Part shown: in pieces, positions 33,042 through 41,808 of the stretch
Layout of the letters: each line of letters begins with the position of its first letter
How positions within the stretch are numbered: position 1 is the stretch's first letter
NCBI RefSeq assembly: GCF_048270265.1
Contig: NZ_JBLWTD010000003.1
Coordinates: forward strand, 101,906-165,905
DNA: 64,000 nt
Reading direction: 5' to 3'
Origin: Maricaulis sp048270265
GTDB taxonomy: Bacteria; Pseudomonadota; Alphaproteobacteria; Caulobacterales; Maricaulaceae
Position numbers and translations under genes: made by a program
Notes under the pieces: model-generated
Seen by the model: the letters and a program-made list of their open reading frames with translations, nothing else
Databases searched by the model: none
Told to the model about the DNA's origin: nothing

Positions 33042-36000
33042 ATGCGCCTCTCCCACTTCTTTATCGACCGGCCGATCTTCGCGATGGTGCTGGCGGCGTT
33101 CACGATCCTGATGGGTGTCTTCGCCTATCCGCAATTGCCGCTGGCGCAATATCCCGAGATCGCGCCGCCGACGATCCAGGTCAGCGCGAGCTATCCCGGT
33201 GCGACCGCGGAAGATGTGGCGGCACAGGTCGCCGCGCCGCTGGAGCAGGAGATCAACGGTGTCGAGGGCATGCTCTACATGGCGTCGTCCTCGACGGCCG
33301 ACGGCCAGGCCTCGATCACGGTCACCTTCCAGCCCGGCACGGATATCGATACCGCCCAGGTCCTCGTCCAGAACCGCGTCAACCGGGCCGAGACCCGGCT
33401 TCCCGATACCGTGCGCCAGACCGGTGTCTCGGTGCAGGCGCAGGCGAGCGGCTTCCTGCTGCTCATCGCCCTGCGTTCGGTCGATGGTGAGCTCGATGCC
33501 GACTATCTCGGCAATTACGCGACCTCCGACCTGCGTGACCGCATGCTGCGCTTGGACGGGGTTGGCGATGTCCGCATCTTCGGCGCCGGAAGCTATTCCA
33601 TGCGCGTCTGGATCGACCCGGACCGGGCTGCCGCGCGCGGCCTGACCGCGGCCGATATCGTAGGCGCCCTGCGGGCCCAGAACATCCAGGCTGCCGGCGG
33701 CAATCTCGGCCAGCCCCCCTTCGCCCAGGATCAGCCAGCCGCCTTCCAGTTGCCGGTCCAGGTCCGTGGACGCCTGATCGGAACCGACGAGTTCGCCGAT
33801 GTGGTCGTGCACCGTGATGCCGACGGTGCGGTCACCCGGCTCAGCGATGTTGCCCGGATCGAGCTCGGCTCGGAATCCTATCTCGTGCGCGGTTATTTCG
33901 GTGGCGTTCCCGGCGTCGGTATCGCGATCGTGCAGCAGCCCGGCGCCAACGCGCTGGCTACGGCGGAGCGCGTGATCGACACGATCGAGGATGCTGCGCT
34001 CTCCTTCCCCGAGGGCATGGACTATATCATTCCCTACAACCCGACCGAATTCGTCGAGGCCTCGGTGGAGGCCGTGCAGAGCACGCTGATCGAAGCGGTT
34101 TTTCTCGTCGTCCTGGTGGTGGTCATCTTCCTCCAGAGCTGGCGCGCGGCGCTCGTTCCGATTGCCGCCATTCCGATCTCGATCATCGGCATTTTCGCCG
34201 TCCAGCTGGCGCTCGGCTATTCCATCAATTCGCTCTCGCTGTTCGCAATGGTGCTGGCGGTCGGCATTGTCGTCGATGACGCCATCGTTGTGGTCGAGAA
34301 TGTGGAACGCCTGATGCGGCAGGGCATGTCGGCCCGCGATGCCTCGCGCAAATCCATGGATGAGGTCAGCGGCGCCCTGGTCGCCATGACACTGGTTCTG
34401 GTGTCGGTTTTTGTCCCGACGGCCTTCCTGAGCGGGATTCCCGGAATCTTCTATCGCCAGTTCGCCGTCGCCATCGCGTCGGCGGCCGTGATTTCACTTT
34501 TCGTTTCCCTGACGCTGACGCCGGCGATGTGTGCGCTGCTGCTCAAACCCCATAGCGATGGCGAGACTCCGGGCCGTCTCGGCTTCATGGCGCCGCTGCG
34601 TTATGCGGGACGCCAGTTCAATGCCGGTTTTGACAAGCTCGCGAATTTCTACGGCCAGTCGGTGGCGCGCCTGGTGCGCACGCTCGCAATCGTGCTGATC
34701 GCCTATGGCGCCCTGCTCGGCCTGACAGCCTGGCGTCTCATGGACACTCCAACCGGCTTCATCCCGGAACAGGATCAGGGCTCGTTGATTGGCGTCATCC
34801 AGCTGCCGCCGGGCGCGTCTCTGGCGCGGACCGATGAAGTCGTCCAGCGTGCGCAGCAAGTGCTGCTCAACACCGAGGGTGTCGATACGCTGGCGGCGCT
34901 GGTCGGGCTGGATGGTTCCAGCTTCACCATGGGCTCGAATGCCGCGACGATGTTTATCCGGCTGGATCCGTATGAGGAACGGCTGGGCCGCCCGGGCATG
35001 TCGGCGGTGGAGCTGTCACAGCGTCTGACCGGCGTTCTCGGCCAGGCCATTCCGGAGGGGTTTGCCTTCATCATCGCACCGCCCGCCGTCCGTGGCCTGG
35101 GCAATGGCGGTGGTTTCAAGCTGATGATCCAGGATCGCTCGGGCCAGGGCATGGAAGCGCTGCAACAGGCCGCCAATGCTGTCATCGGGGCTGCCAACCA
35201 GGACCCGCGCGTGCAGCGTGTCTATACGACATTCAGCACCAGCTCGCCGCGTATCCGCGTTGATGTCGATCGCGACCGCGCCCAGCGCATCGGGGTCGAT
35301 CCGGAGGATGTCTACACGACGCTCGGCATCTATCTGGGCAGTAGCTATGTCAATGATTTCAATTTCCTGGGTCGGACGTTCCGCGTCATGGCCCAGGCCG
35401 ATGCACCCTTCCGCGACGATGTCGCCGATATCGGACGCTTGCGGGTGCGGTCGCTGACCGGTGAGATGGTGCCGATTTCCGCGATCGCGACGGTGAGCCC
35501 CGATTCCGGCCCGACCCGCGTCGTCCGCCACAACATCTTTTCGGCGGTCGAGGTACAGGGCAGCACGCCGCCGGGCTATTCGAGCAGTGACTCGCTGACG
35601 GCGATGGAAGAGATCGCCGATGCCAACTTGCCGCCGGGCTTCGGCTATGAATGGACCGAGCTGGCGTACCAGGAAAAGGCCGCCGGCGATTCCGGCCTGT
35701 TCGTCTTCGCCATGGCGGTGGTCTTCGTCTTCCTGGTGCTGGCGGCACAATACGAGGCCTTCACCCTGCCATGGGCGGTGATCTTCATCGTGCCGATGTG
35801 CGTGCTTGCCGCGATGATCGGGGTCAATCTGGCCGGAATGGACAATAATATCCTGACCCAGGTCGGATTGATCGTGCTGATCGCCCTTGCGGCCAAGAAC
35901 GCGATCCTGCTGGTCGAATTCGCCAAACAGTCCGAGGAGCGTGAACACGTTTCGGCCGGTGAGGCGGCGGTGATCTCGGCGCGGCTGCGCCTGCGTCCGA

Positions 36001-36233
36001 TTCTGATGACGGCCCTGGCCTTCATCCTCGGCGTCACGCCGCTGGCCTTTGCCCACGGAGCCGGTGCGGAAATGCGCCAGGCGCTGGGTGTGGCGGTGTT
36101 CTCCGGCATGATCGGCGTGACGATTTTCGGCCTGATCTTCACGCCGGCCTTCTATGTCGTTGGACGCTGGATCTCTGCGCGCCTGCCCAAGCCGGACACC
36201 GGCCAGGGCAATGAGGATGACAGCACGGCCTGA
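33042..36233 (+). CDS. RND multidrug efflux pump, AcrB/MexB type (HAE1)
   Basis: 1063 residues, typical of hydrophobic/amphiphilic RND pumps. It opens MRLSHFFIDRPIFAMVLAAF and has twelve transmembrane helices with two large periplasmic loops. The proton-relay residues are visible: the Asp-Asp pair in AVGIVVDDAIVVVENVERLM (TM4) and the Lys in IALAAKNAILLVEFAKQSEE (TM10). The loop EFVEASVEAVQSTLIEAVFL precedes TM2 as in AcrB. It exports drugs, bile-like compounds or solvents with proton motive force, using the adaptor encoded just upstream. Control by the divergent TetR protein is likely. The substrate range cannot be predicted. Confidence 0.93.
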   Translation: MRLSHFFIDRPIFAMVLAAFTILMGVFAYPQLPLAQYPEIAPPTIQVSASYPGATAEDVAAQVAAPLEQEINGVEGMLYMASSSTADGQASITVTFQPGTDIDTAQVLVQNRVNRAETRLPDTVRQTGVSVQAQASGFLLLIALRSVDGELDADYLGNYATSDLRDRMLRLDGVGDVRIFGAGSYSMRVWIDPDRAAARGLTAADIVGALRAQNIQAAGGNLGQPPFAQDQPAAFQLPVQVRGRLIGTDEFADVVVHRDADGAVTRLSDVARIELGSESYLVRGYFGGVPGVGIAIVQQPGANALATAERVIDTIEDAALSFPEGMDYIIPYNPTEFVEASVEAVQSTLIEAVFLVVLVVVIFLQSWRAALVPIAAIPISIIGIFAVQLALGYSINSLSLFAMVLAVGIVVDDAIVVVENVERLMRQGMSARDASRKSMDEVSGALVAMTLVLVSVFVPTAFLSGIPGIFYRQFAVAIASAAVISLFVSLTLTPAMCALLLKPHSDGETPGRLGFMAPLRYAGRQFNAGFDKLANFYGQSVARLVRTLAIVLIAYGALLGLTAWRLMDTPTGFIPEQDQGSLIGVIQLPPGASLARTDEVVQRAQQVLLNTEGVDTLAALVGLDGSSFTMGSNAATMFIRLDPYEERLGRPGMSAVELSQRLTGVLGQAIPEGFAFIIAPPAVRGLGNGGGFKLMIQDRSGQGMEALQQAANAVIGAANQDPRVQRVYTTFSTSSPRIRVDVDRDRAQRIGVDPEDVYTTLGIYLGSSYVNDFNFLGRTFRVMAQADAPFRDDVADIGRLRVRSLTGEMVPISAIATVSPDSGPTRVVRHNIFSAVEVQGSTPPGYSSSDSLTAMEEIADANLPPGFGYEWTELAYQEKAAGDSGLFVFAMAVVFVFLVLAAQYEAFTLPWAVIFIVPMCVLAAMIGVNLAGMDNNILTQVGLIVLIALAAKNAILLVEFAKQSEEREHVSAGEAAVISARLRLRPILMTALAFILGVTPLAFAHGAGAEMRQALGVAVFSGMIGVTIFGLIFTPAFYVVGRWISARLPKPDTGQGNEDDSTA

Positions 36234-36254
36234 TTACGGGCCATACCGGGTTCG

Positions 36255-36278
36255 GGAAAGGCGGGGCTTTCCGCTTTT
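36255..36278 (+). terminator. possible terminator after the RND pump
   Basis: GGAAAG (36255-36260) and CTTTCC (36267-36272) form a 6-bp stem around a GC-rich loop, followed by GCTTTT. It begins 22 bases after the pump stop codon. The stem is short, so this is only a candidate. Confidence 0.4.
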
Positions 36279-36357
36279 GTGGCTTGGCGTGACGGCATAC
36301 TTGGGCAAGTATTCGCGTGATCCGTGTATTCGGCGCGGAATATGTCCAGGAGTGCCC

Positions 36358-37212
36358 ATGCCAGCCCAGTTCGAATTCGCCGGCCGCAACGCGGTTGTCA
36401 CGGGAGCGGCGAGCGGAATTGGCGCCGCCCTGGCGCAGGGTCTCGCAGCGCGGGGCTGCCGTCTGGCGCTGGCGGACAAGGACCAGGACGGGCTCGAGCG
36501 GGTCGCGGCTGCCCTCGATATCGCGCCGGACCGGGTCAGCCTGCATCATCTCGATGTCTCTGACCGGGAGGCGATCATCGCGTTTCCTGAAGCCGTGCGC
36601 GCGGCGCATGGCGGTGCGGCCCTGTTGTTCAACAATGCCGGCGTCGCTGTCGGGGGCCGGTTCGAGGATGTCTCCGAAGCCGATTTCGACTGGCTGATGT
36701 CGATCAATTTCTGGGGCGTCGTGCGCATGACGCGGGCTTTACTACCCCTGCTCCAGGAAGCCGACCAGGCACATATCACGAATATTTCCAGCCTGTTCGG
36801 GCTCGTCGCCCCTGCCGGTCAGACGGCCTATAGCGCCAGCAAGTTTGCCGTGCGCGGCTTCTCCGACTCCCTGCGCCATGAGCTGGCGGGCACATCGGTT
36901 GGCGTCACGACTGTCCACCCGGGCGGCATCAAGACCTCCATCGCCAAAAATGCCCGCCATGCGGCCGGCGCGTCGAAGGCCGAGCTTGAAGCAGGCCTTG
37001 AACGCTTCGAGAAGCTTCTCGTCATGCCGCCCGAGCAGGCGGCCGAGATCATTCTTCGCGGCGTCGCCCGCCGCCGTCCGCGCGTGCTGGTCGGGCGCGA
37101 TGCGCATTTCATGGCGTTCTTCGAACGTCTGTTCCCGGCCCATTACTGGAGCCTGATCGGTCCCAAGGCGATGCAGGCGGACGCGGATTCAACAACAGGG
37201 GCAGAGTCATGA
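36358..37212 (+). CDS. short-chain dehydrogenase/reductase
   Basis: 284 residues from ATG 36358, with AGGAG six bases upstream. A Rossmann fold is marked by the nucleotide loop VTGAASGIGAALAQG (14-28), NNAG in the middle, and the active-site Tyr-x-x-x-Lys in TAYSASKFAVRGFS. ITNISSLFGLVAPAG supplies the catalytic Ser. It belongs to the classical SDR group that reduces or oxidises alcohols and ketones with NAD(P)(H). The stop overlaps the start of the alpha/beta hydrolase by four bases (ATGA), so the two are coupled and may act on the same lipid or ester. The substrate is unknown. Confidence 0.85.
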   Translation: MPAQFEFAGRNAVVTGAASGIGAALAQGLAARGCRLALADKDQDGLERVAAALDIAPDRVSLHHLDVSDREAIIAFPEAVRAAHGGAALLFNNAGVAVGGRFEDVSEADFDWLMSINFWGVVRMTRALLPLLQEADQAHITNISSLFGLVAPAGQTAYSASKFAVRGFSDSLRHELAGTSVGVTTVHPGGIKTSIAKNARHAAGASKAELEAGLERFEKLLVMPPEQAAEIILRGVARRRPRVLVGRDAHFMAFFERLFPAHYWSLIGPKAMQADADSTTGAES

Positions 37213-38123
37213 TTTCTACCATCGCGATCGTCGCGGGGGCGTTGCTCCTGCTTGGCCTGGCGGTTCTGGCCGGCTTGTGGGTCTGGTCCCGCATGGTGGC
37301 CGGCAAGGTCGAGACGGCGCTGCCGCCGGCGGGCGAGATCGCCGATGTTGCCGGCGGCAAGATCCATTTCACCGACCAGGGCGAGGGTCGGCCGATCGTG
37401 ATGATTCACGGGCTGGCCGGGCATTTGCAGAATTTCACCTATGCCACGACCGGCGCCCTGGCCGGCGAGTACCGCGTGATCGCGCTGGACCGTCCCGGCA
37501 GCGGCTATTCCGAGCGCGACAGTGATGAACAGGCGCGCATCCCGGAACAGGCGCGGATGATCGCCGAATTTCTGGCGGCGAAAGGTATCGAGAAACCCTT
37601 GATCGTCGGTCATTCGCTGGGTGGTGCGGTGGCGCTGGCCCTGGGCCTGCTCTACCCGGAATCCGTGTCCGGTCTCGCCCTGATTGCCCCTCTGACCACG
37701 CTTCCTGACGAGGGCGCGAAAGTCTTTGACGCGCTGAAGATCGCCAATCCGGGCGTGAGGCGGCTGGTGGCCGAAACCCTTGCGGTTCCGATGTCGATCC
37801 GCCGGGGCGAGGAGAGCCTGGCCTTTGTTTTCGCACCCAATCCGCCGCCGTCCGATTTCAGCATGCGCGGCGGTGGCCTGCTCGGCTTGCGCCCGCGTGC
37901 CTTCATGGCGGCCTCGACCGACTATCAGGCCGTCGCGCTGGACCTGCCGGACCTGACCGCCCGTTTCAGCGAGCTGAAAATGCCGGTCGGTGTGCTGTAT
38001 GGCGACCGCGATCGCGTCCTCGATCACCGGCTGCATCTCGATGCCCTCNNNNNNNNNNAGATCTCGGAGCCGGAAACGGCTGAAGCCTTCATCCGCCGGA
38101 TGGCGGACAAAAGCTTCAGCTAG
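37209..38123 (+). CDS. membrane-anchored alpha/beta hydrolase, broken by a sequence gap
   Basis: 304 codons as given, but ten Ns interrupt the frame. Residues 2-22 are a hydrophobic anchor. Then comes the oxyanion segment IVMIHGLAGHLQNFTYATTG and the nucleophile elbow VGHSLGGAVALALGL, and the Asp region VLYGDRDRVLDHRLHL. The catalytic His, normally in a G-x-G-H motif about 25 residues after the Asp, is absent: the Ns fall exactly there and the sequence resumes at ISEPETAEAFIRRM, the usual C-terminal helix. The true gap is therefore probably larger than ten bases. The gene is likely intact in the organism and encodes an esterase or lipase-like enzyme coupled to the SDR. Confidence 0.75.
   Translation: MISTIAIVAGALLLLGLAVLAGLWVWSRMVAGKVETALPPAGEIADVAGGKIHFTDQGEGRPIVMIHGLAGHLQNFTYATTGALAGEYRVIALDRPGSGYSERDSDEQARIPEQARMIAEFLAAKGIEKPLIVGHSLGGAVALALGLLYPESVSGLALIAPLTTLPDEGAKVFDALKIANPGVRRLVAETLAVPMSIRRGEESLAFVFAPNPPPSDFSMRGGGLLGLRPRAFMAASTDYQAVALDLPDLTARFSELKMPVGVLYGDRDRVLDHRLHLDALXXXXISEPETAEAFIRRMADKSFS
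38049..38058. other. assembly gap of ten Ns
   Basis: Ten undetermined bases. The round number and the missing conserved segment suggest a placeholder of arbitrary length, not a measured gap. Confidence 0.95.
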
Positions 38124-38147
38124 GCACATTATCCGGTCTCGGGCGGC

Positions 38148-39128
38148 CTAACGGCCCCATTGCACATTCCAGCCGCGTTCGTCGACATGGACGAAGGGGC
38201 CGTGCCAGGCATTGGGCGCATATTCGCCGAGCCCGCCGGCCAGTCCTTCGAGGAGCGGGGTGTCGGCGAGGGACTGGACGAGATCGAACAGGGCCGCGGC
38301 GTCTGCGCGGTCGAGCGCGCCATCGCCATTGAGATCGTCCATCACATCATCGCCATCGGTATCGATATAGATATCGGCGGCGCCGCCATAGATATGGCGT
38401 GAGTTCTCGCCATTGCCGAGATCGGCATTATAGGCCGGGGTGCGGTAGCCGCTCATGACGGTGAAACCGTCCGTGCGCCAGCCATGATCATTGGCGGCTT
38501 CGAGAATGCGCTCGAGCTTGACCAGTAGCCGCTCGCTCAAGACCAGGTATTGCGGGCCGTCAGCCTCCTGCTTGCACAGGAATTGCTCGAGCCGGAAATG
38601 CGGTGATACGGCGATGCTGCCCAGATCGCTGTCGACCTCGAGGAAGAATTCCGGGGCGCGGTAATTCTCGTGGCCGAGATAGGGTTCGGCCGGGTAATTG
38701 CCGAGCTGATAGCCATTGATGCTGTCGCCGTCGGAGGAGCGCATCACGATCAGGTTGAGGTTCATGACATGGCCCGCATCGTCCTCGAGCTGGACGCGGG
38801 TGAGCCCCGGTGTCGCCGGCGCTGTCCAGTCCAGCTCGGGCGAGGCGGCGCGCATGACATCATCATCGATCCAGCTCAATGGCCGGTCGGCCTCGATGCG
38901 GACCTGTTCGCCGGGACGGGCGAAAATGGCAAAGGTCTCGTAATTGACACTCAGCTCGCCGCGTATCGTCAGCGAGAAGGGCAGGTGACCCGGATCGAAA
39001 TCGCTGGCCTGCGCCGCGCGGGGCGGGGCGATTTCCGAGACAGGGCTGGCCGTGGCCAGGATGGCCGCAGCCGGGTCGTTACCCAGGAACAGAGTGGCAA
39101 ACAGCACACTCGCAGCAATGGCGCTCAA
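38148..39128 (-). CDS. M15-like peptidase with EF-hand-type loop, copy 1 (YcbK-like)
   Basis: 326 residues from a TTG at 39128 preceded by GGAG eight bases upstream. A hydrophobic start (export signal) is followed by an N-terminal beta domain (about 40-140) and a C-terminal D,D-carboxypeptidase-type fold of the DUF882/YcbK group: VSPHFRLEQFLCKQ, then MSGYRTPAYNADLG, the zinc motif SRHIYGGAADIYID and the final GPFVHVDERG. Inserted between the last two is DTDGDDVMDDLNGDGALD, an acidic loop like paired EF-hands, suggesting Ca2+ binding. It should cleave peptidoglycan stem peptides. It is coupled to the L,D-transpeptidase upstream, an adjacency also seen for ycbB and ycbK in E. coli. It is paralogous to the protein at 40818-41804. 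Confidence 0.82.
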   Translation of the reverse strand: MSAIAASVLFATLFLGNDPAAAILATASPVSEIAPPRAAQASDFDPGHLPFSLTIRGELSVNYETFAIFARPGEQVRIEADRPLSWIDDDVMRAASPELDWTAPATPGLTRVQLEDDAGHVMNLNLIVMRSSDGDSINGYQLGNYPAEPYLGHENYRAPEFFLEVDSDLGSIAVSPHFRLEQFLCKQEADGPQYLVLSERLLVKLERILEAANDHGWRTDGFTVMSGYRTPAYNADLGNGENSRHIYGGAADIYIDTDGDDVMDDLNGDGALDRADAAALFDLVQSLADTPLLEGLAGGLGEYAPNAWHGPFVHVDERGWNVQWGR

Positions 39129-39133
39129 TGACG

Positions 39134-40714
39134 CTACTCCATGGGCGGCGGAGGGGAATCCAGCGCCGCGATCAAGACACTGTCCCGATCATATACGTCG
39201 TTTACAAAACGGATACCGGATTCTGGATCCGGCACGGCGGTCCAGTACAGAATATGCACCGGGATGGCGCGGGCCAGCGAGAGCCGGGTTTCGTCATTGC
39301 CCGCCGCGATTGATTGCAGCCGCGCCGGTGTCAGGCCCGGCGTCTCGGCCGCCACCCATTCGGCCAGGGCGAGGGGATCGCGCACGCGCACACAGCCCGA
39401 GGAGAAATCGCGCCGGGTCTGGGAAAACAGGCCGCGGGTCGGCGTGTCGTGCAGATAGACATTATGCGGGTTGGGAAACATGAATTTCACCTCGCCCAGC
39501 GCGTTCAGCGGACCGGGCGACTGACGCAGGCGGTAGGGGAAATTGGAGGCCGGTATGGTGGCCCAGTCAATCGTTGCGGGATCAACCAGCGTGCCCGTGC
39601 GGTCAATGACCTGGAAACCCAACCGCGTCACGGCGCCGGGGTCAGCCCGGAAGGCTGGCAGCTTGTCGCGTGCGGCCAGGCTGGGCGGGGTTTCCCACCA
39701 GGGATTGATCACGAAATAGGTCATGCTGGCCGAGAAGACCGGGGTACGCCGGTAGAGGCGTCCGACAATGACGTCATGCTGCTGCTCGACCACGCCGTCA
39801 TTGCGCGCCTCGAGCGAGAAATCGGCGATATTGACGCGGATATGCCGGCGGCCGAGATCCTCGGGCAGCCAGCGCCAGCGTTCCAGATTGGCCCGGATCT
39901 GGGCGATGCGCTGATTGGGGCTGGCATTGAGCTGGGCCAGGGTCTGGGGGCCGACATTGCCGTCGGGATCAAGACTGGCGCGATGCTGGAAGGCGCGCAC
40001 GGCCGCATCCAGTGCCGGGTCGAAGAATTCCGGATCGGCGGCGGGCAGGGCCGGATCAGAAGGCTGGACCAGGGGCACCAGATCGCCGCTGGCTTCAAGC
40101 CGGGCCCGGAGCTGGGCGACGCGCGGACCGCGATCACCGGGGTGCAGCGTCAGGCCGGGATTGATGCCCGGCCAGCCGCCTTCGTCGGCGAGGCCCTCAT
40201 AGCGCGCCAGCGCGTCGCGCAGGGCCTGATAGCCCGGCTGATCGGGGGCGAGGGCTTCGAGGCTTTCGGCGACGGCGTCATTGCCGAGTGCAGCCTGGAG
40301 ATAGGCGACCAGGTCGCGGCCACGCCGCGCGGCCGTCCAGTCCGGTTCGATCGTCACCGGGTTGAGCCGGCCGGACAGGAGATGGGCGGCGAGGGTCAGA
40401 TAGGCGTCGGTGGCCACTTCATCGAGATCGAGATCGGCCTGCCGCGGATCGGCGGCTTCAAGCAGCGTCAGATGATAGTCGGCCGGATCGAGCCCGTGTG
40501 AGGCGGCGCCGCGCACGGCCTGGATCAGGTCCTGATAGAGGTGGACATTCGCAGCCCCGGTCCAGGCCAGGCTGAGTTCGCGGCCCTGGTAGAAGCGCGT
40601 ACCGCTCTCGCAGGCGCGGCAATCATAATTCACCGTGACAGCGCTGGCCGGCAACACGCCCATCAGGGGCACGACCGCAAAGGCCAAGGCAAGACGTCTC
40701 AGCCGCTCGATCAT
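39134..40714 (-). CDS. YcbB-like L,D-transpeptidase, copy 1
   Basis: 526 residues from ATG 40714, with GAGG six bases upstream; an in-frame ATG four codons earlier is possible. A signal peptide is followed by a scaffold domain, a peptidoglycan-binding domain (HPGDRGPRVAQLRARLEASG with AVRAFQHRASLDPDGNVGPQ), and a YkuD catalytic domain. The active site has the His of YLHDTPTRG and the Cys nucleophile in FSSGCVRVRDPLALAEW. This matches YcbB (LdtD), which makes 3->3 cross-links in peptidoglycan and gives beta-lactam tolerance. The stop lies five bases before the M15-like gene. A paralogue lies at 41809-43419. Confidence 0.88.
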   Translation of the reverse strand: MIERLRRLALAFAVVPLMGVLPASAVTVNYDCRACESGTRFYQGRELSLAWTGAANVHLYQDLIQAVRGAASHGLDPADYHLTLLEAADPRQADLDLDEVATDAYLTLAAHLLSGRLNPVTIEPDWTAARRGRDLVAYLQAALGNDAVAESLEALAPDQPGYQALRDALARYEGLADEGGWPGINPGLTLHPGDRGPRVAQLRARLEASGDLVPLVQPSDPALPAADPEFFDPALDAAVRAFQHRASLDPDGNVGPQTLAQLNASPNQRIAQIRANLERWRWLPEDLGRRHIRVNIADFSLEARNDGVVEQQHDVIVGRLYRRTPVFSASMTYFVINPWWETPPSLAARDKLPAFRADPGAVTRLGFQVIDRTGTLVDPATIDWATIPASNFPYRLRQSPGPLNALGEVKFMFPNPHNVYLHDTPTRGLFSQTRRDFSSGCVRVRDPLALAEWVAAETPGLTPARLQSIAAGNDETRLSLARAIPVHILYWTAVPDPESGIRFVNDVYDRDSVLIAALDSPPPPME

Positions 40715-40817
40715 GCAAGGCCTCATTGTTCAGCATCGCGGCGCGATGGTTCGCCACCAATCTATGCCGACTCGCGAGGCCTTACAAAACCGGATGCGGG
40801 CCGGAGCCCGGTTCTGC

Positions 40818-41804
40818 CTAGCTGCGACCCCACCGGGCACGCCAGCCGCGTTCGTCGACATGGACGAAGGGCCCGTGATTGGACGTCGGCGCGTATTCGC
40901 CCAGACCGCCGATCAGCGGCGTGAAGGCGGGGCTGTTGTGAGACAGGCTATCGACCAGATCGAACAGGGCCGCCGCGTCCTGGCGGTCATGCACGCCATC
41001 GCCATTGAGGTCGTCCATCACGCCATCGCCATCGGAATCGATGAAGATGTCGGCGGCGCCGCCATAGATGTGACGGGAATGGCGGCCATTGCCGAGGCCG
41101 GCATTATAGGCCGGGGTGCGATAGCCGCTCATGACGGTGAAGGTGTCGGCGCGCCAGCCGCGCTCATTGGCGGCTTCCAGAATACCCTCCAGCTTCACCA
41201 GCAGGCGTTCGCTCAGCACCAGATAGGGCGCGCCGTCTGTGGGCTGTTTGCACAGGAACTGGCCGAGTCGGAAATGTGGCGACACCGCCAGATCGGCCAT
41301 CCCGTCGGACACTTCGAGGAAATTTTCCGGGGCGCGGTAATTGGCGTGGCCGAGATAGGGTTCTGCCGGATAGTTGCCGAGGCGATAGCCATTGATGGCC
41401 TCGCCATCCTCCGGTGTGTGCGCGTGCATCACCAGGAGATTGAGTTGCATCGCATGGCCGTTCTCATCCTCCAGCCGCACCTGCGTCAGTCCGGGTGTGG
41501 CGGGGGCTGTCCAGTCGAGCTCGGTTGCGGCTGGCCGGGACGTGTCGCCCTCGACCCAGCTGAGCGCCTTGTCGCTGCGGATGCGGATGGTTTCGCCGGG
41601 ATGTGCGAAGACGGCGAAGGTGTCCAGATTGACCTCAAGCTCATCGCGCAGGGTGATGGAAAAGGGCAGGTGGCCGGCCTCGAAGGTGCTGGCCGGCGGC
41701 TGGGTCTGCGCGGGCGAGGGGTTGAGAACCCGCGCTTGCGCGACCTGCGGCAGGGCAGAGACGAGGACGGCACTCAGGACGGCTTTACCAAGAAGTTTTT
41801 TCAT
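40818..41804 (-). CDS. M15-like peptidase with EF-hand-type loop, copy 2
   Basis: 328 residues from ATG 41804, with a signal peptide (1-24, ending AQA). It has the same domain order as the protein at 38148-39128: beta domain, VSPHFRLGQFLCKQ, MSGYRTPAYNAGLG, zinc motif SRHIYGGAADIFID, acidic loop DSDGDGVMDDLNGDGVHD and GPFVHVDERG. The two are alike along their whole length. This copy has kept an ATG start where copy 1 has TTG, and the ribosome-site junction GGAGTAGCGT is identical in both. It should trim peptidoglycan peptides in the periplasm next to the transpeptidase it is paired with. Confidence 0.82.
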   Translation of the reverse strand: MKKLLGKAVLSAVLVSALPQVAQARVLNPSPAQTQPPASTFEAGHLPFSITLRDELEVNLDTFAVFAHPGETIRIRSDKALSWVEGDTSRPAATELDWTAPATPGLTQVRLEDENGHAMQLNLLVMHAHTPEDGEAINGYRLGNYPAEPYLGHANYRAPENFLEVSDGMADLAVSPHFRLGQFLCKQPTDGAPYLVLSERLLVKLEGILEAANERGWRADTFTVMSGYRTPAYNAGLGNGRHSRHIYGGAADIFIDSDGDGVMDDLNGDGVHDRQDAAALFDLVDSLSHNSPAFTPLIGGLGEYAPTSNHGPFVHVDERGWRARWGRS

Positions 41805-41808
41805 TACG

